The position numbers and the translations under genes were made by a program. From contig CM059971.1 in the NCBI GenBank assembly GCA_030490835.1, positions 54,298,012 to 54,362,011 on the forward strand: DNA of 64,000 nucleotides. Direction: 5' to 3'. Positions 45,481 to 56,510 of the stretch are shown piece by piece. How positions within the stretch are numbered: the first letter of the stretch is position 1; each line of letters opens with the position of its first letter. Below the pieces are notes generated by a model. That model made no database searches, was not told the origin of the DNA, and saw only the letters and a list, made by a program, of their open reading frames with translations. Source of the DNA: Annona cherimola (taxonomy: Eukaryota; Streptophyta; Magnoliopsida; Magnoliales; Annonaceae).

Positions 45481-45682
45481 CAGCTATTGGAGGAGTGGAG
45501 TAGGGATGATTGTCTCAAACCACTATAATTTCTTGAGTTTATTGTTTACTGCTCATATACTTCATGCTTTTCATTCGAGGGGGTTAAAACTATCAAGGGG
45601 ATAAGTTTTAATTTGTTTAAAAATTTTCAAAACCCAATTCACCCCTCTCCTCTTGAGTTTTGCCATAAACTCGGGACCAACA
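45481..45682 (+). repeat. 3' LTR fragment of the SIRE-B deletion derivative
   Basis: Matches the last 200 bp of the LTR 43920-44828, ending GGGACCAACA. The join to gag carries CACAGCTATTG, which also occurs at 45413 in gag, suggesting template switching during repair. Confidence 0.8.
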
Positions 45683-46400
45683 TAATATAGATAATTTATA
45701 CTAAAGGAGAACAAACTCTAATCTAATCTCACATTTGTTGTGAGCTCAATTGAAAATTTGCAAATCTAGGATCACCTATGTTTTGATGATTAATAACTAA
45801 ATTTAAGAATATCAAAGGTATTAATGTGTAGTTAGATTTTTTCAAAACAAAGAAAAAATAGTTCAAGTCGTATAGTCAAGCTGACCCTAGCATTGACTTG
45901 GGTCAAATCGACGTCAAATTCGACCCCAAAAACCTACTTGGAATGATATAATTGAGCAAAGGTTGAAAATCTAAAGTCCAAACAGACAAAATCGCATCCC
46001 AAGTCAACTTAGACTATGGCTTGCATTTCCAACCCCCTCGTTATCCAATTTTGTTTTTCATAAACTTAATAATCTAGATTTATTTAATGTATAAATCAAG
46101 TTTTACCATTTTTGAAGATATGTATATATTACTTTTATTAAATAGTAAAATGTTAAAATATTCAACCTTGAAATTTAGCATATATGTGATTTTATATGGA
46201 TAAGCATATAGATTCTTAACACTATCATATCTTGACCTGCATTTTCAACCAACCTCGTTATCCCGATATCGAGTCTCGAGACCTATTTTAAAAAGTGAAG
46301 GTTGGACTAACCTTGTCCCAACTTGGCATAAAAATAAGGGTCAAATAGGATTTTTAAAAGATAGGGTCGGGTTGGCTGATCCCTTACCTACCCTTATTTT
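45683..46400. other. Degenerate LTR relic and unassigned AT-rich DNA
   Basis: 45770-46020 resembles the start of a SIRE-type LTR (GTTTTGATGATTAATAAC, then degraded palindrome modules such as ATTGACTTGGGTCAAATCGA). From 46015 the phrase CCTCGTTATCC occurs twice (about 46036 and 46252). The rest, including a GGGTCGGGTTGGCTGATCCC stretch, is not assigned. No gene was seen. Confidence 0.45.
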
Positions 46401-47050
46401 CACCCCTACTTTAGGAGAGTGATGTGAATGAGAAAACTAGAAGGATCCATAAGGAAGTGGATGGGAATTAGGACTTACATTAGAGGGGGAAGGTAATTAA
46501 AGGGTAAATGAACAAGGGTAAAGAGAATGGGGAATCATTCCATCCTTTTAGTGAGGAAGCCAACACGTCTAATGACAAAGGGAACTTAAAGAGAAAAGCG
46601 AATGGGAACAATGAGTGGAAGAGGGAAACATGATGGGGACGAAGAAGTAGAAGAGTATAAAAGGGAAAAAACAACCATGCGGATAATAGGTATAAGTAAT
46701 GGAGAAAAGGAAATTTGATGAAAGCTGGGGAAATTAAACACTCATCAAAGAAAGAAGGGGAGGCTAGGAGTTGAGGACAGGAAGTGACCTTATGATGATC
46801 GATGCAAACATCAGCCAACTACCAAAAACCACACCTACATTTTAGGTAAAAGAGGCTTTAAGAAGTTAGTTAACTAAGGTTATAGATGAGGGATTGGATG
46901 TGTAGTAGGTTTCTTATATTGAGATATAGGTACAACTATCTACAAAGTTTTCTCCATATAGGAAACTATGGCAAAATCAATGAGATGAAAGCAAGCATAA
47001 ATCCTTTAAAGGGGGAGGATAGCTAGTTTTTTTTATCAAAATGGTAAATT
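46401..47050. other. Purine-rich region, unassigned
   Basis: Plus strand rich in A and G (GGGAA, GAAAG). No convincing gene. It may be the 5' flank of the LINE relic that follows. Confidence 0.35.
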
Positions 47051-47059
47051 AGACTTGAT

Positions 47060-47540
47060 CCTAAATCACTTCAAAGGAATGTTCTCCAGTTCAGGGCTAA
47101 TTGGTATAGAAAGAATCATAGAAAGGGTTGGGAAGATGATCTTAGATGAGGAATAAGAAAATTTAATCAAGCCATTTCTTTTTGATGAGGTGCTGGTAGC
47201 TGTGAGAGCTATGAATCCTATAAAAGCTTTAGGTCCAAAAGGCGTATTAGCTGAATTTTATCAAAGACATTGGTACACAATAGACTAAGATATTTTTTGA
47301 TTTGCAATTCTTTCATGGAGGGTATTAACACTTTGCAATTGTGAAGGCATTTATAGTCTATTAACCATACCACAATAGTGCTTATTTTGTCGAAGAGAGG
47401 TGCTTGCATAGTAGCAAATTTCCAACCCATAGGAGCTCAATAACCATGTGATGTTTCTTACAAAATCTGAAAATGATTTGATCAAATAGACTAAAAGTCT
47501 CCTAAGTGTCATCTCCAAATTATAAATTGTGTTCATTCCA
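47060..47540 (+). pseudogene. Non-LTR (LINE) reverse transcriptase fragment
   Basis: In one frame the sequence reads LIKPFLFDEVLVAVRAMNPI, then KALGPKGVLAEFYQRHW, which matches the start of L1-type plant LINE reverse transcriptases (usual form ..A...M...KAPGPDG....F...W). Further on, VANFQPIG and SYKI fit the next conserved block (usual form DFRPISLCNV.YKI). Frameshifts and stops are frequent, and the catalytic FADD region is not present. It is a short decayed relic. Confidence 0.65.
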
Positions 47541-47608
47541 AGATAGCTCATTACATACAATATATTGATTGGATATGAGGCAATCCACTGCTTGCAATGT
47601 AAAAGGAT

Positions 47609-48137
47609 GCTAGCCCCGAGTTAATGGCAAAACCCAAGAGGAGATGGGTGAATTGGGTTCTTAAAAAATTTTGATATTACAGATATTGTGAAATAACTCC
47701 CCTTGAATGAAAAACGTGTAGAATATAAATACAATTAGAATAAGCAAAAACAAACTCAAGAGATTATAGTGGTTCGGGACAACTATTTCTACTCCACTCC
47801 TCCAAGAACACACCCTTGTGCCTTGAGTTCCACTATGCAAATGAAAATACAATTAGAGTACTTGCACTCATCTAGATTCTAGCTCTAGGGGGCCTTTACA
47901 GATTTTGCACAGGTAGGTGAAGAGTCACACTTCAGTCACACACTACTTTGTCTTCACTTAGTCTTGGTCTCTAATACCAAACCAAATGGAAACCCCACTA
48001 AATAATAAACAGAAATAACACTACACTTTATAGATGTGTAGAGAACAAGTTTTCGCATAGAGAAGAATGTGTGGAATGTGTTGTTGGTGGAATAGTTCAA
48101 CACTTGCAGTCAATCACTTAGTTTGTGAAACCCCAAC
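47609..48137 (-). repeat. Partial SIRE-type LTR, minus strand
   Basis: Starts TGCTAGCCCCGAGTTAATGG (mutated TGTTGG end) and carries the AACCCAAGAGG, ATAGTGGTTCGGGACAAC and TCTAGATTCTAGCTCTAGGG landmarks of the reversed LTR, including one hairpin unit near 47875-47895. It stops near 48137, before the TATA and palindrome part. No internal region adjoins it. Confidence 0.75.
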
Positions 48138-48847
48138 TGATGCGCACTAAGTGCTTGTCGTTAAGAGCACTATGTTCACCAGTTTAATTAAAATTAACCG
48201 AAACACATTAAAGCTACCACTATGTGGGTGATAGTGTAGAATAACGGTGAGTCGGGTCGAATCCACGGAGAGACTATATAATTTTGAATTATTTTAAACA
48301 AAAAGAGAAAAGTGAAAGAGGGTATAGAGAAAAGAAAGAAAGAAATTAGAGATAAAGGAGAAGAAATTAGAGAGAGAAGAAAAATAAATTAGAGAGAGAG
48401 AAGAAAGGATAATTAGAAAGAAAGAGGAAGAAAGAAGAGGGAGAAAGCAGATAAATAAGAGAGAGAAAGAGACCGAGAAAGGAGAGGAGAAATTGCAATT
48501 AACTAAAATTTAAATCTAAATTAGGACAGTAATTAAAAGACTACAGAAGTAAAATTTAATCTACAAAAACAAGAATGAAAATTGCATTAAACTTAATTTG
48601 AAAATTACAATGCATAAAGCGGTAAATCTAGGCTAAATATTACAAATCTAAAATTAACAACTACAAAGCATTAAAGAAAAATTAACAGAAAAATTATTTA
48701 CCCCAATTCTTGCTCGAAAAACTACTCTTTTGAGAAGCAATCCAAGCCCTTGGAGTTTTTCCTACATGGCAAAGGTCCCACCTAAATGGGCCTCACTTCA
48801 AGTGATGGGAGAGTGTTGTGTCCCTTGGGATGAGTGGAGGGCCCCTT
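48138..48847. repeat. Unassigned repeat-like segment downstream of the PPR gene
   Basis: Starts TGATGCGCACTAAG and includes GGTCGAATCCACGGAGAGAC at about 48256-48276, a phrase common in plant retrotransposons, then a long purine run of GAGA and GAAA (48297-48492). The part near 48690-48880 includes CTTTTATACATGTGTGAGGG and CACATCGAATTCCAC, which read like a promoter or LTR in reverse and run into the C-terminal codons of the PPR frame. No gene was recognised. Confidence 0.4.
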
Positions 48848-49525
48848 TTATACATGTGTGAGGGACCCTCCTTTCATCGTGGAATTCGATGTGGGATTCC
48901 TGCTTTTGCCTTCTATTGTAGCTGCCCTCTGCCCGTTTGCTTCTTCTTGTAACTCCATGCACCTACCAAAGTACTCCTCTGCTTCCTGCCTCACATTTGC
49001 TGATAGCTGTGCTTCTTCCCCCGCTTCAAAGCCCTTTATTAAGATTCTAAAAGTGGTCTCGTCCGGCTCACAACCAGCCTCTTTCATCAAGTTGAAAAAC
49101 TCCATGGCTGGTTTGGAAAGGCAGTGTTCGGTCAAAGCTTCTAAGAAAGCGTTAAAACCTTCAACATCAGCATCTGCAATCTCCGCCTTCAAATATGAAA
49201 GAAGCAGTTCCACCTTATCAAACAGCCCATTGCTCGCCAACAATGCAACCATATCAGCGTATGTGGACAACTGAGGCTTATACCAGTATTCCTTTTTGAT
49301 GTCTTCGAAGATCTTAAGGGCTAGAAGAGGTTCGCTCTGCCGCTGGAGTTCTCGAAGCACGACAATGAGATCCATCTTGATCAATCTCCGGGCTTTGGAT
49401 TCTAACACCCGAGCCAACGATAGGGGATCATCCTTGGCTCGCTTGAGCAACTGGACGGTCTGGATGGCCTCGTTGCTGATTCTACCCCTCTGAAACGGTT
49501 TCCGGTTCTTGCTCCTGTCTCTCAT
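48848..49525 (-). CDS. Short PPR protein, THA8-like, possibly truncated at both ends
   Basis: A 225-codon open frame from ATG 49525 (MRDRSKNRKPFQRGR). Helical repeats include ALKIFEDIKKEYWYKPQLST, YADMVALLASNGLFDKVELL, GFNAFLEALTEHCLSKPAME and FFNLMKEAGCEPDETTFRIL, giving about four PPR-like motifs. The RDRSKNRKP..RGR start and size resemble the THA8 and THA8-like group, which bind intron RNA in plastids or mitochondria. The frame continues upstream to a TAG at 49580-49582, and an ATG at 49704-49706 lies in a different frame, so an N-terminal targeting peptide may have been lost to mutation. The last 20 or so codons look like repeat DNA. Confidence 0.62.
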   Translation of the reverse strand: MRDRSKNRKPFQRGRISNEAIQTVQLLKRAKDDPLSLARVLESKARRLIKMDLIVVLRELQRQSEPLLALKIFEDIKKEYWYKPQLSTYADMVALLASNGLFDKVELLLSYLKAEIADADVEGFNAFLEALTEHCLSKPAMEFFNLMKEAGCEPDETTFRILIKGFEAGEEAQLSANVRQEAEEYFGRCMELQEEANGQRAATIEGKSRNPTSNSTMKGGSLTHV

Positions 49526-49890
49526 GACGGTGATTGAGGCAGAGGATGCGTGGCACCCTTTCGGCTGTAAATGGGTTTTCTATTTTGCCGCAACTTGGTG
49601 AGGTGCTGCAGGAATTGCTGAAATTTTATGGTGCCAAGGCTGCTGATCACTTCTAGATTTTGATCGATGTTGCTAGTTTTAATAGCTGCTGAATTTGAAA
49701 TGCCATTTTTCTGGAGCTACCAGATTAATACCAGTGAACGACAGTCGGAACTAGGCGTGGCTGCTTGGAGGGCTGTTGGCAGGTTGCGTTTTCACGAACG
49801 CTTGGCTGGATTCAGGGGCTTTTGAACTGTTGTTTGAAATTACGGAGTTGCATTTTGATGGCCGGTAATCGTGGAATAGAGGCATATGAT
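49526..49890 (-). other. Upstream flank of the PPR gene
   Basis: About 365 bp more balanced in GC than the surrounding retrotransposons. On the minus strand, ATG 49706 opens a short frame (MAFQIQQLLKLATSI) ending at a TAG; another frame carries KFQQFLQHLTKLRQNRKP, open for about 45 codons. Both could be remnants of the N-terminal targeting peptide. At about 49890 the sequence changes to a Tekay-type LTR. Confidence 0.4.
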
Positions 49891-50831
49891 TGTTTACTGT
49901 TTCTCAATTATGCATGAAATGTGATGAAACATGAATTTATATGATGTTTCATTGAAATGATGTTTAAAGAGGGATGGTGCAAAGAATTCTCTTTATGAGA
50001 ATGACAAGTTCCATGTGTAAGAGGTATATAATGTCGGGGTAACTAAGAGACATGCATGGAATGAAAATCAAGTAGGCTAGTCGAGGTAGTAAGTGGATAA
50101 GGAGTCCCCCTTGACATTGCCAAGTCGGATGGTCCGACGCTAAGTATGGAAAGGATCATGTCATGGAAAAATATTCCCCGAGCTAGTGTACCCTCACATG
50201 AAGGATAATGTCATCAATGGAAATGATGCATTTGCACATCCAATGTTTATGAAATGTGTATGAATGATTTATGAAAAGATTTTTGCTCCACAGATAGTTG
50301 ATCACTTGAAAAGTGTTTCTAGTGAAGGGAGAAAAATGCTTTTAAATAAATATGCATTCAAAATGAATTACCTGTAAAATATACAGCTTGCTTATTTCGT
50401 CTCGACTCACGTTTTCGTTTTCCAAACCCATAGACAGGTAAAAGAAGAGACCTGGCAAAGGAGCGAGAGCTGACCAGTGAAGGAATGGAAAAACATTTTA
50501 AGTTTCATGTTTGTGAAAAACTTATTATGGATGGTTGTAAAATAATTTGATATTTTATGTTGACATCTATGGATGATATATGCAGTGACATCTGATTTAT
50601 GAGATGTGTTGAAATATATTATGAAAAACACGTCTAGTTATGACATTATTGGAGGGAAATGACCTAAATATGCATGAGATGTGAAATGGAAGGAAATAAA
50701 TTCCTATGGAAACATGTTTAATTGGATAAATATCCGTTAAACCCGCCGTGTGACAGGGCAACAATCCTGATCACATTTACCAGTCGATAGATCCCAAGGT
50801 AAGGTTATGACGCTAGGGCTGGGGCATTACA
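49890..50831 (+). repeat. Gypsy-2 5' LTR, 5'-truncated
   Basis: Ends GGGGCATTACA at 50831, five bases before a primer site. It contains Tekay LTR landmarks: GTGTAAGAGGTATATAATG, CCAAGTCGGATGGTCC, CTAGTGTACCCTCACA, and the CCGTGTGACAGGGCAACAATCCTG block. The beginning of the LTR, present at 52874, is missing, so the left part was deleted or replaced. Confidence 0.75.
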
Positions 50832-50836
50832 ATGAA

Positions 50837-50848
50837 TGGTATCAGAGC
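50837..50848 (+). other. Gypsy-2 primer-binding site, initiator tRNA-Met
   Basis: TGGTATCAGAGC, a perfect initiator tRNA-Met primer site. Confidence 0.88.
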
Positions 50849-51173
50849 ATGGACTGGTAAATAGGAGTGGAAAAGTTTAAGTGTAATGATTAAATATGAT
50901 ATGCATGATTTTACGGTGATTGCATAAGTGATTATCATGATAGGATGGATGATATATGATGATATATTGCAAAATAGTTGTTGATATGGAATGAATGAAT
51001 GACTGTGAATATTTATGATAATGATAGTAGTAATGTTTATGATGATGGATAATATCACATGATTGTGATTGTGTGAATTGGCTACTAATTATATGATGAT
51101 GAGATACATATGTTATGACCTAACCCTAACTATGAATGAAAGTTATGCGCTTTTGATATTCAGAAAAAGCATT

Positions 51174-52460
51174 ATGGTTGATACAAGGTTAAGGGTTAGA
51201 AAGAATAAGGGAAAGGAAGTTGCTACAGAATTTCCCAGGCAGCATGAGGTTGGAGAAACTAGTAGACCTAAGAGGGGTAGACCAAAGTGCGCATGGGCAA
51301 AACCCAAGGACTCGCCAAAGATGAGAAAATTTAAGCCCCGAAAGAAATATGGAAGAGGAACTTGAGCCTAGACAGGCTAGATTGATTGAAGAAAAGTAGC
51401 TCTGGCAGTAAAGGAAGCCATGCGGCAAGCTTCTCAAGACTGAGCAGCCCAAGCCGTAAATATTATCCAAGGCTTGTGGGAAAGCACCCAGCAAGGACAG
51501 ATGGGAAATATTGAAAGAGAAAGACCCGCTCTGATGACGAATCTGACCCCCACAATGGCACTTACAGGAGATGAGGATCGGTTGATGGAAGAAGATAGAA
51601 GAACTATCAATGCATTCCTCACTCAACGACCTCCTAAATTTTCAGGAGAAACTGACCCCGCTCAAGCTGAGCAATGGATGACGTAGATTGGCAAGTTGTT
51701 CAGAATATCTCCATGTAATGACAGGCAAAAGAAGTTGTGTGCCACTCACTTATTAGTAAAGGATGCCCATGAGTGGTGGGAAACTATGTTGAACACCATG
51801 TCACACCCAGAGGAGGTGACATGACAGACATTTGTTGAAGAATTCAACAAGGAGTACTTTCCAGTGGGAATACAAAGTCGAAAGGTGATTGAATTTGAAA
51901 GGTTGTATCAAGGAAGAAAGTCTGTCATGGAGTATGCTACCAAGTTCAATGCCTTGGTAAGGTATGTTCCTTGGATTACTAACGTGCCTGAAAATAAGGC
52001 ACAAAGATTTCAACAGGGACTGAGGTCATACCTAAGGGAGAGCCTTGCACCTTTATTAATTAAGGACTACGCATCATGCGTACAAAGGGCAAAAGCGTTG
52101 GAGATCGAGGCATTGAGAACTTCGGAGTTGAAAGAAGAAGAAGATTTATTTAGACTAGGTAGTAAGGAAGAAGGAACGGGGACAGAAAAGAGAAAGAAAG
52201 GAGGGATGGAAAAAGGTAAAAGTACCTTTAAGAAGAATGGTTCTTTGCTATGTAAAAAGTGTCAAAAGCATCACCAAGGAGAATGTTTGAAAGAATCAAT
52301 CAGATACTACAAGTGTGGACAAGTGGGTCATATAGCCAAGGAGTGTGGCAAGGGAGAGGTAAAAATGGGGAGATGCTATGTTTGTGACCAGATTGGACAC
52401 ATATCTCCAAATTGTCTAAACAAGGCACAAGCATCGCAAGGACGTGGAAAAGCTGCATAG
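51174..52460 (+). pseudogene. gag: Gypsy-2 gag
   Basis: One frame from ATG 51174 (MVDTRLRVRKNKGKEVATE) to TAG 52458, with in-frame stops near 51363-51400, 51441, 51684 and 51822. The core matches Gypsy-1 gag: AFLTQRPPKFSGETDPAQAE, VPENKAQRFQQGLR and SLAPLLIKDYAS. Two zinc knuckles follow: YYKCGQVGHIAKEC (first Cys replaced by Tyr-Tyr context, Lys-Cys retained) and CYVCDQIGHISPNC. The frame is kept over almost the whole gene, unlike pol, which is deleted. Confidence 0.88.
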
Positions 52461-52873
52461 CCAAGGTAAATAGGAGCAGCTAACCGACAGGTTACCTCTA
52501 CAAACCCGGTACATGTGCATGCTCTAACTCAAATGGAGTCACGGGAGCAAGAAGATGAAGTGGTTACAGGTATAGATTTAATTTTAGAAAGTTTGGCAAT
52601 GGCCTTGTTTGATTTGATGATAATCATTTAGTCATAAATTGCCAACATGTGACCATGCAAGCACTACCTGTAGAGGAAACCGATAAAATAATAAAGGTGG
52701 AATTCTTTATATGTTGGTTAGCTATGGTTAATTAAACATGTTGATATTCAATGGAACAAATACTCTGAAAGCAAGAATATATGGGAACTAAGGGAAGAAG
52801 TAGAAAAGAAATACCACAATTATTTAAAGAATGGACGATTTCAGGACGAAACCTGTTATAAGGAGGGGAGGAT
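52461..52873 (+). pseudogene. pol: Gypsy-2 protease remnant joined to the end of pol, with polypurine tract
   Basis: 52500-52730 matches the protease start of Gypsy-1 (VHALTQMESREQE, SLAMALFDL). At about 52736 it jumps to the chromodomain-like end (FNGTNTLKARIYGN, equivalent to 18305-18350 of Gypsy-1), so reverse transcriptase, RNase H and integrase are deleted. The polypurine tract AAGGAGGGGAGGAT (52860-52873) is kept. Confidence 0.8.
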
Positions 52874-55703
52874 TGTGAAACCCCAACCTAATTAGGATTC
52901 AATATATGCATTGAACATATACATGTGATTTATATGTGAATTAAATGAATTTATGGATTTTGGATACTCTAGTTTGAATTAAAAATGGTGATTAAGGTTA
53001 ATCGCCAAAGCCCAGTATGAGTCAAGGTGACTAAAAGGGGCTTAATGAGGATTAGTATATGCTAATGTGACATGAATATTTACTTTAATTTCCATGATTT
53101 AATTAATGAAGATTAAAATGGAAATTATGGAATTATGTTGGAAAATCATAGAAAATTCATAACTCAACGCATGTAAGGCGGATTCAAGTAAAATTTGAAA
53201 GGAAAGTAGATGAAGTTTGACTTGGTATTATGGGATTATTGGATTATGAAAATCCTTGATAAAATTAGTGAGATTATTTATTGACCATAGCTCAAATCCA
53301 ACCGTTTACTTCAAACGGCTATAACTTGAGCTAGGAAATTCGGATTGAGATGAAATTTGAAACGGTTGAATGAAATTATGAAATTAAAATTTTGAAAGGT
53401 TTAGAATGAGCATATTATATTGGAAAAATACCTGAATTTGAAAAGGTGAGCATGGTTGACTTTTGCACATCAAAGGTACCATGCATTAAAGGCTAGAGTA
53501 CATGGAATAAATGCAAGTTTTTAATGGCCGAATATGTGTCAAATGCAGCTTAATTTCAGGGTAATTTATGAATTATTGCAAAATGAAAAAACCCCATGAA
53601 TTATCCCTGCATTGATGTCCACATTTAAGGGGCTAGGGAGAGCTCAAATGAGCATAGGAGAGGTGGCATCATGTACGTCCAAGAGAAGCTGCTATTGCTG
53701 GATTTTTTTAAATTTTTTATTTTATAATATATGCACATAAATAGCTAACATGTTGGGACACATAAATGAGCAATTATTCATGTGAAAAAAATCCCTGAAA
53801 AATCATGAACAACAGCTGCTCATTGATGATAAAAAAGTGGACAGCTTGTTTATGCATGTGGACGTGCAATGGTTTGATGCTGCTGTAATGATTTTTATTA
53901 ATTTTTTTATGCAAAATTAAAGGTTAAAATAAATTCTAATTAGTTTTATAATTTACCCTCAAATTAAGATTCTTAAAAATGGGACAAAAATCTGGAAATT
54001 TGCAGCAATATGGACGTGACAAGTGGACAGCTTGGATTGATTCTATCTTAAGCAGATTTTTGACTTTAAGAAAAAATGGTAAAAATATTTTTTATAGCTG
54101 TCATTTAACCCGCACATTTAAGGGATAAATACCCATTAAATGGATGTGGAAAACAGCAACAAGTGGGGCCCACAGCTGGAGCAATCCAGCCCTTATAAAA
54201 GGCGGGAACGGCCATGTGAGTAGGAGCTTTGAGAAATTGTTTCTAAGTGCTAAACCTTCTCCCCCAAGACAGTAGCTCACATCCCAGCCTTAGGTCAGCA
54301 AGGAGGAAGAAAAGGGAAGAAAAAAAAAGAAGGAAAAAGAAAGGGAAAAAGGAGAAGAAATTCATCACAAGTCATTAGGGTTTGATCTTCATCAAACAAG
54401 TAAGTAGATGTGTTAAGTTGAGCTTTCCATTTTGAGTTTTAAACATCAAGATTTTGGATATGAATTTGATGCTTAAATACTCCTTAAATGATGGTTGAAC
54501 ATGCCCTTTGATCAAGTATTGATTGAGTATTAGGTTACATTTATGGATTTTAATGACTTATGTGATTGAAATGAAGTTTAGAGTGGGTTATGAGTTGAAA
54601 ACTCCACTTAATAAAACTTAAATTTCAATGATAAGTTTCTGTATTGGATTGATGTTATGTTTAGGCTATGAATCATGTTTTAATAAAATACATATGTTGA
54701 TTTAAGCTTAAGATATGAATTTTAGAAAGAATGGAATCCAAAGTGATGTATATGGCCCTATTTTTCCATTTTTATGCTAAAAATGGTAGGGAAATGAGAT
54801 TAAATGATTTACGAAAGTTATGTAGGGTAAAATACCCTAGCGTTAGGGTACTATTGACGCCAAAAAGGATTAATTTATTTATGAATGTTAAATATGTATG
54901 TTAGTAAAAATAGAAAAGTAAGTTGCTGTTTTGAGAAGTGTTTATTTATGAATGTTAAATATGTGTTAATACCCTAGATTTGGGTTAGGAAAATTTGGAT
55001 TAATTTCTGAAAATTCGGAATCATGAAATTTGTTTAGGGTTAAGTATCAAAAGACACGTTAAACGTGTGAAAAATGGGATCCAAAGTTGCTGTTTTGGAA
55101 ACCTATGATTAGTGGATTTAAATCCCATAAAAATACCCTAAATAAAGTGATAATTAAGGGTAATTATCATGCTGAATTAGAGACTAAGTTGATGATTTGA
55201 AAATTTTTATGAAATGCATCATATATGTGTTGCCAAATGGGCATATGTGAAAGGATAGACATGCATAGGTGATAAATGACTTATGTAATGTGATTTTGTG
55301 CAAAAATGCATGAAAATATGATAAATTTCGTGAATATATTGTTGTTTAGAAGCATGATGTTAATCTCAAATTTTGGGATTAATTAATGAGGCTTAAGGCA
55401 ACAACGTGTGCTTAAAATGAGCATCGATGTATAACTTTTTGGAAAATAAAGGAAAAATGGTATACGAAAGGTAATGAACCATTAAATGATGATTATTGAA
55501 AAATTATTAAGTGATTGAATGATTACCCTACTTATGGGATTAAATGTGATGTGCAATAGCTCATGTAATGCACAAGTATGTGCTATATGGGCATAACGAG
55601 TTGAGAAGTTGAAGGAATTATATACATTAATGAAAATGGGTTGGAAAACTGAGTTGAATGCAAGCAAAAGAAAGTATATCAATGCTATGTCGTTCTTATA
55701 TGT
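52874..55703 (+). repeat. Gypsy-2 3' LTR, interrupted
   Basis: Starts TGTGAAACCCC after the polypurine tract. It is long, AT-rich and non-coding, with a purine-rich patch at 54300-54360. It is cut at 55703 by another LTR of the same broad family. The terminal part equivalent to 50831 is not seen in the window. Confidence 0.75.
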
Positions 55704-56458
55704 TGTGAAACCCTAACCTATGTAGGACTTAATGGTATGCATTGAACAAATATATTTGATTTATATGTGATTTAAATGAATTTTGAATGATTTATGGATG
55801 ATTTTATGATTTAATGATATTTTGCAATTAGGGTTTAATTAAGAATGGTGATTAAAAATTTAATCGTCGGAGCCCAAAGTGAGTCGGTATGACCCGAGGG
55901 GCTTAACGAGGATTGAAAGGTGAAAATGTGTCATGAATAATCATGTTAATTACCATGATTTAATTTATGGAGACTAAAGTGTAATTATGGAATTAATATG
56001 AAAAATGATAGAAAATTCATAACTATAAGACTACAAGTCGGATTTTGATGAAATTTGAAAGGTAAGTTCACGACGGTGGGCCCAATCTTATGAATGGATT
56101 GGATTAAGGGAATCATGATGGGACTAGTGTGGTAATTAATTATTTTTATCCCAAATCCAAAAGATAAATTCAAGTGGTCATAACTTGAGTTAGAAACGTC
56201 GGTTTGAGATGAAATTTGAAACGATGGAATAAAATTATGAAATCTATGAGATGAATGGAATGGATTAAGCTAATTATCATGGGAAGTTGCTTTCTTGGAG
56301 GGCAAGTAAGAAGTTACTTAAGAGCTAAGTAAAGAGGGGTAATTTGGGAAAGTGAAAATGGAATTTACTAAAATACCCTAGGGGTTGCTTGAGCACCAAG
56401 AAAAGTGGCAAATAAAAGGAGGAAAGAGAGGGAGCATGGGGCTGGACGTTCCAGCAAA

Positions 56459-56510
<52 letters not shown>

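Noticed and set aside
46480..46818. 112-codon minus-strand frame rich in hydrophobic residues
   Set aside because: It comes from a purine-rich plus strand giving Phe, Leu and Ser codons in reverse. No recognisable domain or start context.
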